Source of the DNA: Aldersonia sp036524855
GTDB lineage: Bacteria > Actinomycetota > Actinomycetes > Mycobacteriales > Mycobacteriaceae
Direction: 5' to 3'
Assembly (NCBI GenBank): GCA_036524855.1
Contig: DATDBL010000216.1
Span: 1 to 41,460, forward strand
Length of the DNA stretch: 41,460 nucleotides
Part shown: positions 24,623-32,395 of the stretch, piece by piece
How the letters are laid out: each line of letters starts with the position of its first letter
How positions within the stretch are numbered: the stretch's first letter is position 1
The notes under the pieces: model-generated
What the model was told of the DNA's origin: nothing
Database searches by the model: none
Seen by the model: the letters and a program-made list of their open reading frames with translations, nothing else
Made by a program: the position numbers and the translations under genes

Positions 24623-25351
24623 GTGAACGACGCACTGATCCGGCCGACACGGTCGCTGCTCGGCCTCGATGACGGCGAACTGCCGGTCCTCGAAATCACG
24701 CTCGGTGGAACGCCACGCGGAATCGTCCTGGTTGCCTGCGACGGCGGATCCGCGACGGCGGACGCGAGCGAGATCATGAACAGGTTGGCCGAACACGGCT
24801 ACGAATCGATTGCCGCGACGGTCGCACCCGACGAATCGCAACCCGCGGTGCGCGAATTGTTCGCGCGCGCCGCAGACCGCGGTTGGACCCCGGAGCAGAC
24901 GGGGATGGTGGGCTGCGGAAGCGGTGGTCGGGTCGCCCTCGACGCGGCGTCGACGCAGCCGTTCGGCGCCGCAGTGAGTTTGTCGGCCACTGGGACGCCG
25001 GATCACCCTGTCCAGAACAGCATTTCGGCATCGGAATTCGAGGGCCGGATCGCCACGCCGTGGCTCGGGCTGTTCGGCTCCGACGATCCCGACCTCCCCG
25101 CGGGTCGGGTGCGCGAATTGGAGGCAGCACTCGACCGCGGAACTGACGTGCACACCATGACGATGCGTTATCCGGGTGTGGGGCGAGAGTTCTACCGCCA
25201 CGGAGAGGACGGGTTGGGCTACGGCGCCTGGTACGACGGCTGGCAGCGCACCGTCGAATGGCTCAACGCCCGCATCGCGCCCCGGTTGACCCCGCTCGCG
25301 CAGCAGTGGCGGCAGCGCGAGTTCGACCGCCGGGAAGGCGGCCGCGACTGA
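24623..25351 (+). CDS. Dienelactone-hydrolase-like protein with altered catalytic residues
   Basis: A 242-residue alpha/beta-hydrolase of the dienelactone hydrolase family, started at GTG 24623 after GGAAGG. The nucleophile elbow reads VGCGSGGR: against the family pattern GxCxGG the nucleophile position is Gly99, with a Cys one place earlier (Cys98). The Asp of the triad is kept (Asp154 in GSDDPD), but the position expected for His in the YPGxxHxF pattern is Arg188, with His193 nearby. It may be a non-catalytic or changed enzyme. It lies 46 bases after the SDR gene and ends one base into the next gene. In aromatic or meta-cleavage gene groups such proteins are often of unknown role. Confidence 0.82.
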   Translation: MNDALIRPTRSLLGLDDGELPVLEITLGGTPRGIVLVACDGGSATADASEIMNRLAEHGYESIAATVAPDESQPAVRELFARAADRGWTPEQTGMVGCGSGGRVALDAASTQPFGAAVSLSATGTPDHPVQNSISASEFEGRIATPWLGLFGSDDPDLPAGRVRELEAALDRGTDVHTMTMRYPGVGREFYRHGEDGLGYGAWYDGWQRTVEWLNARIAPRLTPLAQQWRQREFDRREGGRD

Positions 25352-25569
25352 TGTTTCGGCGCCGCTCGGATGCCGGGCTGCAGGCCCGGGCACGGGTGAA
25401 GTTGGCCGAGATCGACGAGAAGCTCGCCGAACTGACTCGGGTGCGTGACGTGCTGCGGTCGGCGCTCGAGGCGGGGTGCGACGACCTGCTGGCGTGCGCG
25501 GATAGCCCGTGCTGCCCACTGCCCTTCCCGACCACACCCGGCATGGCCGGAGCATCCGGTGGTGAGTGA
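25351..25569 (+). CDS. MerR-type C-terminal metal-binding/dimerisation domain without DNA-binding head
   Basis: A 72-residue protein starting at ATG 25351 with TGATG overlap to the hydrolase gene. Residues 12-42 (ARARVKLAEIDEKLAELTRV and on) form the long antiparallel coiled-coil helix of MerR regulators, and Cys43, Cys49, Cys54 and Cys55 follow as in metal-sensing members. The N-terminal winged helix of about 75 residues is missing, and no trace is seen upstream. It may be a deletion relic, or a free metal-binding chaperone for the membrane protein encoded next, whose start overlaps by eight bases. I favour a still-expressed relic. Confidence 0.6.
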   Translation: MFRRRSDAGLQARARVKLAEIDEKLAELTRVRDVLRSALEAGCDDLLACADSPCCPLPFPTTPGMAGASGGE

Positions 25570-25930
25570 AACCAAGGTCCGCCGCTGGTGGGCGTCGATC
25601 GGCGTGGGCGCCGCGATCTGTGTCGGGTGCTGCCTGGCGCCGCTGCTGGCGGCAATAGGGGTCGCCGGCGGCGGTGTCGCGCTGTTGAGTGTGTCGTGGC
25701 TGGAACCGCTGGGTTTCGCGTTGATGGGGGTAGGTATCGCCGGGCTGGTGTGGTCCCGGGTGCGTGCCGCGCGGCGTGGATGCAGGGCGTCGGGTGACGA
25801 CTCGAATGGTGATTGCGGCAGCGGCTCGTGCGGGTGCGGGACCGCTGTTTCGCCGTGCGGATCGACGGAATTGCCGTTGCTGCCGCACCCTCCCGGTAGT
25901 CGCGGCGACGGGCCGGCGTCCGGGGTTTGA
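25562..25930 (+). CDS. MerF/MerT-like mercuric ion transport membrane protein with Cys-rich tail
   Basis: A 122-residue protein starting at GTG 25562. Two membrane segments, about residues 10-30 and 37-58, have the vicinal Cys pair in the first (CVGCCLAPLL), as in MerT and MerF, where it carries Hg(II) across the inner membrane. The tail, residues 65-100, has a string of cysteines (CGSGSCGCG and more), possibly a metal-binding site on the cytoplasmic side. It is coupled to the MerR-like C-terminal domain just upstream. No mercuric reductase is in the window, so the metal could also be another soft metal. Family call is by pattern, not by search. Confidence 0.68.
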   Translation: MSETKVRRWWASIGVGAAICVGCCLAPLLAAIGVAGGGVALLSVSWLEPLGFALMGVGIAGLVWSRVRAARRGCRASGDDSNGDCGSGSCGCGTAVSPCGSTELPLLPHPPGSRGDGPASGV

Positions 25931-25951
25931 GGTTGATGGCCGGCAGCCGGG

Positions 25952-28774
25952 TCAGGTCGGTGCCGAGGCCGGCTTTGGTGCCTTGGTTTGTGCTGAGGCC
26001 GGCTTCGGTGGCTCGGCGGGTAGCGGACGGTTGCCGTTGCCGGCCAGGCTCATTTCGATCGCCTTCTCGGTGTAGACGCGATACCCGAAAGCGGGATTGT
26101 AACCATGGACTTCGGGGGTATCGAGATCGCGGAGGAACGACAGGATCTGCCGGCTGAACACCTGGCCGGGGACCAGCACGGGAAAGCCGGGCGGGTACGG
26201 CGTGACAAAGGTCGCCGACACCACATCGATACCGGCGTCCAGCTTCTCGTCGATCTCTTCGCCGGACAGGTACTCGCAGTTGTCGTCGTTGTAAGACAGG
26301 TAGAACGCCCTGCGGACATCGCCTTCGGGCGTTGCCTCGACGCTGGTGAGGTCGCGGAAGGCCGGGTGGAAACCGCTGAAATCCGGCAGCGGCACGGCCT
26401 GCGCCGTGAGGCGATGCACCCGCTGCTCGAACCGGCTACGTTCGCCCAGACTCATCTCCGAGATGCGTTCGTCGAGTTCCTGCGCGATCTTGACCAGAAC
26501 CTCCATCAGGAACGCAACCGAACTGCGGGTCGTCCCGATGTTCGTCATGAACAGCACCGTGTTCCGCGACGTCTTGTTGATCTGCACCCCATGCCGATCC
26601 ATCAACTGTTCCCGCTTGAAGGTGTCGCCGTCGGAGCCGGTCCTGCCGACGAACACGGTGATTCGCGACGGGTCGAGCACGAATTCGTCCTGCTCCCACG
26701 CCGCCCACATGCTGCGCAGGCCCGACCGCAGTGGTTGCGCGATTCCCGAGGGCCGGAACTCCTCCGGGATGAGGTCCGATGTGCCCAGCCACATCATGTA
26801 CTTGCTCAGCTGCGGGTTGTTGATGATCGCCATCCGCAGCAGCACCGCGTTCTCGATCTGTCGTTGCACCAGCTCCACGCCTTCCAGCGCGACCTGCCTG
26901 CGACCCAGGTCGAGCGACGCCAGAATCTGGTAATTCGGCGACGTCGACGTGTGCGCCATGTACGCCTCGTGGAACGACTCGGCCGCCTTCTGTTCGAAAT
27001 CCTGGTCGAAGACATGGATCATCGAGCCCTGCCGCAGCGCCGTCAGCGTCTTGTGCGTGGACTGCGTGGCATAGACTCGGACGCGGGCCTTCGCCGGATC
27101 CGGGATCAGGCGGCGGTTCAGCAACTCGTCATCGGTCGGTGGGTGGTCGGCGTCGGCGGCCAGCTGCGCCTCGTACTGACGCACGTATTCCCTGTCGGCC
27201 AACTTGTCTCGCAGTGCCTTGGCCGCCGCCATCGCGGTGCGGGTGCGATACACCGGGTGGAACCGGGCGAACGCGAACCACGCCTCGTCCCACAGAAACA
27301 CCAGGTCCGGCTTGATCGCGAGGCATTCCTCCATCACCCGTTGCACGTCGTAGACGATGCCGTCGAAGGTGCAGTTGGTCAGCGACATCATCTTGACGCG
27401 ATCCAGTTTACCGGCGCGCCTGAGCGCCAACAGCTTCGACTTGATCTCCCGCAGCGGCACCGCGCCGTACATCGAGTATTCGTTGAGCGGGTATGCCTCC
27501 AGATAGATGACCTGCGCGCCGGCGAGCAGCATCCCGTAATGATGGGACTGATGGCAGTTGCGATCGAGCAACACGATATCGCCGGGCGCGACCAACGATT
27601 GGGTGACGATCTTGTTCGCCGTCGAGGTTCCGTTCGTCACGAAGTAGGTGTGCCGCGATCCGTAGATCTCGGCGGCCAGCTGCTGGGCGTCCCGCAACGG
27701 ACCTGTGGGCTCGAGCAATGAATCAAGCCCCCCGCAGGTGGCCGACGTTTCCGCCATGAAGACGTCGAGTCCGTAGAAGTCGACCATGTCCTTGATCCAG
27801 TGCGAGGTGACGATCGACTTGCCCTGCGAGATCGGCAGCGCGTGGAACACGCCCATGGGCCGATGGCTGTACTGCTTGAGCGCGTTGAAGAACGGGGTGC
27901 GATACCGCGCCGCCACGCCCTCCAGGATGGACAAGTGGAGCTCGAGCGCGCCTTCGCGGACATGGAACACGCGGCGGAAATACGGGCCGAGGCGGCTCGC
28001 GATGTCCTCGACCGCGATCTCGGTCATCAAATAGAGGTCCAGTTCGGGACGCAGCCTCTCCAGCGAGGTGGCCAGGATCTGCGCGCGGTCGTCCGGAGAC
28101 TTGCGATCTTCCAGCTCGCCGGAAATCTTGGCGTCGGCGAAGTCGGCCAGTGTCGACAGGTCGCGGGTCGACCGGTGGGAGAACCGCCGACGGATCACCA
28201 CGGCCTGCAGATTGACGTTGAGCTGCGCGGCGATCAGTGCTTCGTCGCCGCTGGGCACCACCACGAGTTCGTAGACGAACTCGTCGTCGGGGCGCCGCGA
28301 GCTGCGCATTTCCTTGCGCAGCGCGCGTTCCTGAGCCTCGGTCATCGATTCAACGACCAAGACCTCGAAGTACAGGCGATCGTGTTGCGTCACATCCTGG
28401 TACTCGAGCTGGCGCGGGTCGACAGGGAACCCGTCTTGGTCGTCGAGACCGGCCTGGTCCACATCGCCGGCGCGGTAAGACTCGGTGGTCAGCGCATTGT
28501 TGATCCGGTTGACCGCGCGCGCGAACCTGTCATAGCTGCCCGCAGCGAACAGCCGCTGAATCCTGGCGAACTGCGCAGACCCCGGAAATGCCCAGTATGG
28601 TTCGAGGGGAGCCAACCGGATCAGCAGGTCCTGACAGATGTCGATGTAGCCCTCTTTGAGGGCCCCACCGGTGGTGGTCAGCTGCGCGAGTTGATCGGCG
28701 GCCTCCTCCAACCGGCACCAGGTATCTCCCCGCAACTGCCAGACACTGTTGTATGCACGCTGCTCGATAGCCAT
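25952..28774 (-). CDS. Orn/Lys/Arg-type decarboxylase, large PLP fold type I, with extended N-terminus
   Basis: A 940-residue protein. The first 280 residues are a long extension with several acidic stretches, partly like the wing domain of inducible decarboxylases. From about 290 the PLP fold begins: YFVTNGTSTANKIV, NCHQSHHYG, FLWDEAWFAF with the Asp that binds the pyridine nitrogen, and ATQSTHKTLTALRQGSM with the Schiff-base Lys575. The end carries SYNDDNCEYLSGEE and then PYPPGFPVLVPGQ, usual for the family. The last 20 residues repeat a PKPASA unit. Substrate among arginine, lysine and ornithine is not decided. It stands alone, convergent with the MerF-like gene, and has no antiporter gene beside it. 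Confidence 0.9.
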   Translation of the reverse strand: MAIEQRAYNSVWQLRGDTWCRLEEAADQLAQLTTTGGALKEGYIDICQDLLIRLAPLEPYWAFPGSAQFARIQRLFAAGSYDRFARAVNRINNALTTESYRAGDVDQAGLDDQDGFPVDPRQLEYQDVTQHDRLYFEVLVVESMTEAQERALRKEMRSSRRPDDEFVYELVVVPSGDEALIAAQLNVNLQAVVIRRRFSHRSTRDLSTLADFADAKISGELEDRKSPDDRAQILATSLERLRPELDLYLMTEIAVEDIASRLGPYFRRVFHVREGALELHLSILEGVAARYRTPFFNALKQYSHRPMGVFHALPISQGKSIVTSHWIKDMVDFYGLDVFMAETSATCGGLDSLLEPTGPLRDAQQLAAEIYGSRHTYFVTNGTSTANKIVTQSLVAPGDIVLLDRNCHQSHHYGMLLAGAQVIYLEAYPLNEYSMYGAVPLREIKSKLLALRRAGKLDRVKMMSLTNCTFDGIVYDVQRVMEECLAIKPDLVFLWDEAWFAFARFHPVYRTRTAMAAAKALRDKLADREYVRQYEAQLAADADHPPTDDELLNRRLIPDPAKARVRVYATQSTHKTLTALRQGSMIHVFDQDFEQKAAESFHEAYMAHTSTSPNYQILASLDLGRRQVALEGVELVQRQIENAVLLRMAIINNPQLSKYMMWLGTSDLIPEEFRPSGIAQPLRSGLRSMWAAWEQDEFVLDPSRITVFVGRTGSDGDTFKREQLMDRHGVQINKTSRNTVLFMTNIGTTRSSVAFLMEVLVKIAQELDERISEMSLGERSRFEQRVHRLTAQAVPLPDFSGFHPAFRDLTSVEATPEGDVRRAFYLSYNDDNCEYLSGEEIDEKLDAGIDVVSATFVTPYPPGFPVLVPGQVFSRQILSFLRDLDTPEVHGYNPAFGYRVYTEKAIEMSLAGNGNRPLPAEPPKPASAQTKAPKPASAPT

Positions 28775-29262
28775 GATCGCCCCTTATCTGTGATGGGGAC
28801 CCGCTGGGTCCCTGATGTGGGGATTTAGGCGCAACGCCGTGGTCCTGCTTACGTTTTGGACTGCGCAAGGTTCAAGACGACGACGGGTGCACGGCGTCGC
28901 GCATGTCCAGAGTATTCGCGGTCGGGCTCGATGACCAGAACAGGATCGCCGAGGACGTGGCGGTGCCGGTGGCGACCTCGCGGGGCCGCTCAGCGCACAC
29001 GAGTGAGGTGCTGGTGTTCTGGGTGCGGCCAAGGCCGCCGCGGTGCGACGGTGTTCGCGCACGTGCCGTGGGCGCGCCCGGGCGCCAAGCAACCCGCCTG
29101 TTCGAGGACACCTGCGCGTGGCTGGCCGCGCACGCCCCGGTGAGCGTTCAGACGCTCCTGCCGCGGGTCGCCTGGCGCACAGTGGCGGCGAGGTGACACG
29201 GGTGGTCGCCGACGGTCGCGACACCAACGACCTGCTGTCGGGGCTGACCAGGATCGGCATCG
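28775..29262. other. No confident gene in 488 bases
   Basis: Open frames exist on both strands but none shows a recognisable motif. The plus-strand frame 28903-29196 (97 codons) has a plausible start but no clear ribosome site and a composition rich in Arg and Pro. It may be decayed coding DNA. The left part should hold the promoter of the decarboxylase gene (start 28774), for which I see no strong -35/-10 pair. Confidence 0.4.
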
Positions 29263-29748
29263 CTAGGCATGGCCGCGTCCGAACCGGATCTCGTCACGTG
29301 TTGCCGGGCGGGTGGTCACCCCCTCGGTGCCAACGATCGGAACCCCGGTGGTCCGAACGAACCGGTCGTGCACCTCGTTCACATCGTCCCACTGCGTCAC
29401 CGGCAGGTCGTAGAGCATGTCCAGCGCCGCGCGCGCGGCGGGGTCGTCGATGGTGGTGGCGTCCCACAGCACCTGCCCGCCGGAGACGGTGACCGTGGTT
29501 GTCAGGAAGGCGCAGCAGGCGTTCTCTCGTGCGGACAGGTCCCGAGCCTGTGCCTCGATCCCCGGATCGGCGCGCAACCGCCACCGCATCCCGCTGTCGG
29601 TGCGTTCCCGCGAGATGAACGCCGCCCCGAAAAGACGGGCGTAATCGTGCAGGCGCTGCTCGCCGGAGTCGGGGGCATCGGTCATGTCGCACACCACAGC
29701 AGGAACCGGCGTCGCGCTCGTCGCCCGGTCCTCGGTTGCCTCGGTCAT
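29263..29748 (-). CDS. MerR-controlled hypothetical protein with vicinal cysteines
   Basis: A 161-residue soluble protein divergent from a MerR gene. The central SARENACCAFLTTTVTVSGG block, with adjacent Cys residues, resembles small proteins that sit beside heavy-metal MerR regulators in actinobacteria; I know no function for them. A direct role in binding a soft metal through the Cys pair is possible. The ATG at 29748 follows GAGGAG at seven bases. Its promoter has the long 20-base spacer expected of a MerR target (29788-29819), so it should be induced by the ligand of that regulator. Confidence 0.75.
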   Translation of the reverse strand: MTEATEDRATSATPVPAVVCDMTDAPDSGEQRLHDYARLFGAAFISRERTDSGMRWRLRADPGIEAQARDLSARENACCAFLTTTVTVSGGQVLWDATTIDDPAARAALDMLYDLPVTQWDDVNEVHDRFVRTTGVPIVGTEGVTTRPATRDEIRFGRGHA

Positions 29749-29787
29749 CGGTCTGCTCCTCGGTATCGGTTCGTCCTTGACACCAGA

Positions 29788-29819
29788 ACTGTAAACTCTG
29801 GTCCATGGTCCAGAGTCAA
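29788..29819 (-). promoter_or_regulatory. MerR-type promoter with 20-base spacer and central dyad
   Basis: On the minus strand TTGACT (29819-29814) and TACAGT (29793-29788) are separated by 20 bases. Between and over them lies the dyad ACTCTGG-N8-CCAGAGT (29795-29816), almost fully palindromic across 22 bases. A 19-20-base spacer with an operator inside it is the hallmark of promoters activated by DNA distortion by MerR proteins. The start point would be near 29781, 33 bases before ATG 29748. Confidence 0.75.
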
Positions 29820-30233
29820 GAGAAGTGGCTGAAGATCGGTGCTGTCGCCGAGCGAGCGGGAGTCAGCGTCGACACAATTCGCTATTACGAGCGCCGGGGA
29901 CTGCTCCATCCCGTCGAGCGGCTGCCGTCGGGCTATCGGCTCTTCTCCGAGTCCGCGGTCGCGACGATCGCGTTCGCTCGTCGGCTGCAACGCTTGGGTA
30001 TGACCCTGGACGAAGTCGGCGACGCACTGAAAGCTCATGACCGCGGCGGCGCCACCTGCGAGTCCGAACGATGGCGGCTTGTCGCCGTCCTGGACCGCAC
30101 CCGGGCCTGTCTCGCAGAACTCCTCGCCCTGCAGGAAAACATCGAAACCGCTCTCGCACGATGCGATGCCGGGCGCTGCGAGTTGCGAACCCAAGACCAG
30201 ACCCCGACCGTGTTCGCCAGCTCACACGAATAG
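29805..30233 (+). CDS. MerR-family metal-responsive regulator
   Basis: A 142-residue MerR protein with the winged helix LKIGAVAERAGVSVDTIRYYE at residues 9-29, the SGYRLFSE wing and the long dimerisation helix. Cys85, Cys120 and Cys125 are spaced much like the Hg(II) ligands of MerR (82, 117, 126); Cys102 is extra. It probably senses a soft metal and controls the divergent gene at 29263. The ATG at 29805 falls in the middle of the operator dyad, so the protein would block or control its own synthesis. No ribosome site is possible upstream if transcription starts at the dyad, so the mRNA may be leaderless; no other in-frame start is seen before the winged helix. Confidence 0.88.
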   Translation: MVQSQEKWLKIGAVAERAGVSVDTIRYYERRGLLHPVERLPSGYRLFSESAVATIAFARRLQRLGMTLDEVGDALKAHDRGGATCESERWRLVAVLDRTRACLAELLALQENIETALARCDAGRCELRTQDQTPTVFASSHE

Positions 30234-30286
30234 CCCGGGCCGCAGGACCTTTCTGCGGCAGGCGTAACGCCGACTGTGTTCGGCGG

Positions 30287-31189
30287 CTAGGCTAGGAGAG
30301 GCAGGTGATCCCGCCGGTTGGGCGTCGGCGTGTCGCGTCGGCGCGAAGTGAAGGTGTCGGTGAGCGGCGCGTGCTGCTCGGGCGGGAGCGCCTCGCCGGT
30401 TATGAGTTCGTTCCACCGCCGCCACCAGGTACGCAACTGGCACTCGTCCGTGCTCGAGCTCACGGCCTTGTTCATGCCGCGGGAGATGTCCGACCAGCCG
30501 AGCTCCTTGCGCGCCCCGTAGCCGACCTGGCAGCTCTCGAGTGCCTCCACGTCGTTGGGCGACGCCAAACCTCCAGGGCCCCAGAAGGTCAGGAAGTTGT
30601 CCAGGCGCTGCCTGCGCAGTTCGTCACCCTCCTCGGGCGGAGCGAGCTCCCACGCCGTGACCTCCATGTAATCCGGCGAGATCGGGTCGATCTTGCGGAT
30701 GAGCACGCCCATCACCAAGTCGATCACAACCAGATTGGGGAAGATGACGAGGTTGCGGTTGCCCTGCATCCGGTCGACCCAGACGTCGCCGTAGCGTTCC
30801 CGGAACAGAGCGAAACGGGCCTCGCGTTCGACGGCGCCGGCTTCGGAGAGCGGGCGCCCGAACAGTCCTTCGGTGGTCGGCGCGCCGGCGATCACCGCAT
30901 GTCCGTTGCCGAGGTCGATGGCGCGTGATTCACCGAGCGCGCTGGGATCGAGCTTGCCCCGGGCCGCGAGCACCATCTCGAAGTACCGCTGATGCGTCGA
31001 GACCGCATGGTACCCGTCGAAGCTGTTTTCCACCAACAGCTTCCAGTTCGCCTTCACCGAGTATTCGTGCGTGCCGTCGAGGACCTCCATGCCGAGTTCG
31101 GACTGGTCGCACACCAGGTCGAGGTACTCGGTGGCACCGGCGAGATAGGTTTCCAGGTCGACGATGTCAGGGTCGAAGCTGACAAACAC
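30287..31189 (-). pseudogene. Rieske dioxygenase alpha subunit, catalytic domain only (5' truncated)
   Basis: The 300 codons match only the C-terminal catalytic half of a ring-hydroxylating oxygenase alpha subunit. The mononuclear iron site is there: Asp58, His61 and His66 in NSFDGYHAVSTH, and a probable third ligand in SPNDVEALES. The N-terminal Rieske [2Fe-2S] domain (two CxH/CxxH pairs, about 150 residues) is absent; the reading begins at VFVSFDPD, which is normally deep inside the protein. Directly upstream the DNA changes to a fragment of another gene on the opposite strand (31192-31266). Without the Rieske domain the protein cannot accept electrons in the usual way. The nominal start is GTG 31189. 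It is probably a relic of rearrangement. Confidence 0.82.
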
Positions 31190-31191
31190 AA

Positions 31192-31266
31192 CACTGGACC
31201 CAGATCGAACGCGCCGACGAGTTCAACCGTGCCGTGACTGACCTCCTCGAGCTCGACGGCAGCTGA
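31192..31266 (+). pseudogene. Last 24 codons of an alpha/beta hydrolase
   Basis: The frame HWTQIERADEFNRAVTDLL followed by ELDGS and TGA is the usual C-terminus of epoxide-hydrolase-like or haloalkane-dehalogenase-like hydrolases, where the catalytic His is in GHWTQ. In front of the His codon the frame has no hydrolase sequence, because the DNA there belongs to the truncated dioxygenase on the other strand. The junction is therefore near 31190. It is too short to be expressed. Confidence 0.65.
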
Positions 31267-31398
31267 CACGGTCACAGAACAGGGGTAGCTGGGCCGGCAC
31301 GGATCAAACCGCGTCGTCGCCCGAATCATCCTCGTTCACAACGTTGGTCGGCGTCGACGAGAAGACTCCGGCTGCGCCTTGTGCACACATGCGGTTGA

Positions 31399-31427
31399 TT
31401 GTATGGTCATACCGTTAGACCTATAAC
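31399..31427 (+). promoter_or_regulatory. Promoter with overlapping TGGTC dyad before the SDR gene
   Basis: TTGTAT (31399-31404) and TATAAC (31422-31427) are 17 bases apart. The sequence TGGTCATACCG (31404-31414) inside the spacer, continued by a GACC half (31418-31421), looks like an operator and resembles the dyads at 35565 and 39134. A repressor bound here would block RNA polymerase. The start point would be near 31434, about 31 bases before GTG 31465. Confidence 0.5.
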
Positions 31428-31464
31428 TTGGCAAGGATATTTTCGACAGGGGAACGGTGTCGCT

Positions 31465-32265
31465 GTGAGCAAAGAAATCGTCGACGAGCTTCCGGGTGCG
31501 AAACAGCTCGAGGAGAGCGGCGCCCTGATCGTGGGAGGAACCGCGGGAATCGGCCTCGCCATCGCTCGGCAACTGGCCGCGGCCGGCGTGCCCCGTATCG
31601 CAATTGTCGGGCGAAACGAACAGCGTGGCCTGCAGGCGAAGGCTGTGGTCGAGCAGTACGGCGCGAAGGTGACCTACCTCGAGGGCAACGCGATCGACGT
31701 TCGATCCGCTGCGTCGATCGCACACGAAGCCGAGAGCGTCTTGGGCGGAATCGATATCCTCGTGTGCTCGACCGCTGCCGACGTCCGACCGGAGTTGTTC
31801 ACCAACATTGCGACTGGAGATATCGCGCGGATCTACACCCACCTGGCGCTCCCGTCGATGCACATGGCGAGTGAGGTCCTGCCCTTCATGCGCCGTCGTC
31901 GTCGTGGCGTGATCGTCAATGTCGCCTCGGACGCCGCCAAGACGGCAACGCCGGGGGAATCGGTCATCGGCGCTGCGAAGGCGGGCATCGTCATGTTCAC
32001 CAGGACGATCGCCATCGAAGAGAAGCGCTACGGAATTCGCGCCAACGCGTTGACCCCGTCGCTGGTACGCGAAACCGCGTCCACCGAACGCATCACCAGT
32101 GACGGTTTCAGCGCCAAACTGTTCGCGAGCGCGGCGCGACAGGCGCACCTGGGCGTACCCGTCGCCGACGACATCGCCGCACTCGCGGTGTTCCTGTGCA
32201 CCCCGGCCGCGGGCCGTCTCACCGGGCAGGCAATCAGTGTGAACGGCGGCATATCCGCTGCGTGA
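31465..32265 (+). CDS. SDR-family protein lacking the catalytic tyrosine
   Basis: A 266-residue SDR by fold: VGGTAGIGLAIA for cofactor binding, VGRNEQR, the Ser155 position in NVASDAAK, and a C-terminal RLTGQAISVNGG. The YxxxK motif is broken: Lys172 is kept in VIGAAK but the Tyr position is Ile168. NNAG is also changed, to CSTAAD. It may use another base, act as a non-oxidoreductase SDR or only bind nucleotide. GTG 31465 is taken as start with AGGGGA upstream; a frame starting at 31399 runs through the promoter. It is transcribed away from the truncated dioxygenase and stands alone. Confidence 0.85.
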   Translation: MSKEIVDELPGAKQLEESGALIVGGTAGIGLAIARQLAAAGVPRIAIVGRNEQRGLQAKAVVEQYGAKVTYLEGNAIDVRSAASIAHEAESVLGGIDILVCSTAADVRPELFTNIATGDIARIYTHLALPSMHMASEVLPFMRRRRRGVIVNVASDAAKTATPGESVIGAAKAGIVMFTRTIAIEEKRYGIRANALTPSLVRETASTERITSDGFSAKLFASAARQAHLGVPVADDIAALAVFLCTPAAGRLTGQAISVNGGISAA

Positions 32266-32395
32266 GCGGGTTCGAGTAGTCCAGGCCGTTCCCCGTTAGC
32301 CCAGTCCGCCCGTCGGACACGACGACGGCCACCGGCCTTCACCCGGCGCGATGAATTGACCGGCCCTGGTCGGGGCAAGTCGGGGTTGGGCGTTC

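Noticed and set aside
28903..29196. Possible 97-residue plus-strand protein
   Set aside because: No ribosome site, no family, composition like a random high-GC frame; kept only as part of the no-gene region.
31404..31414. GntR/FadR-type operator (TNGTNNNACNA) as a firm call
   Set aside because: One base differs from the consensus and the neighbouring half-sites also fit a TetR-like dyad, so the regulator class is left open.
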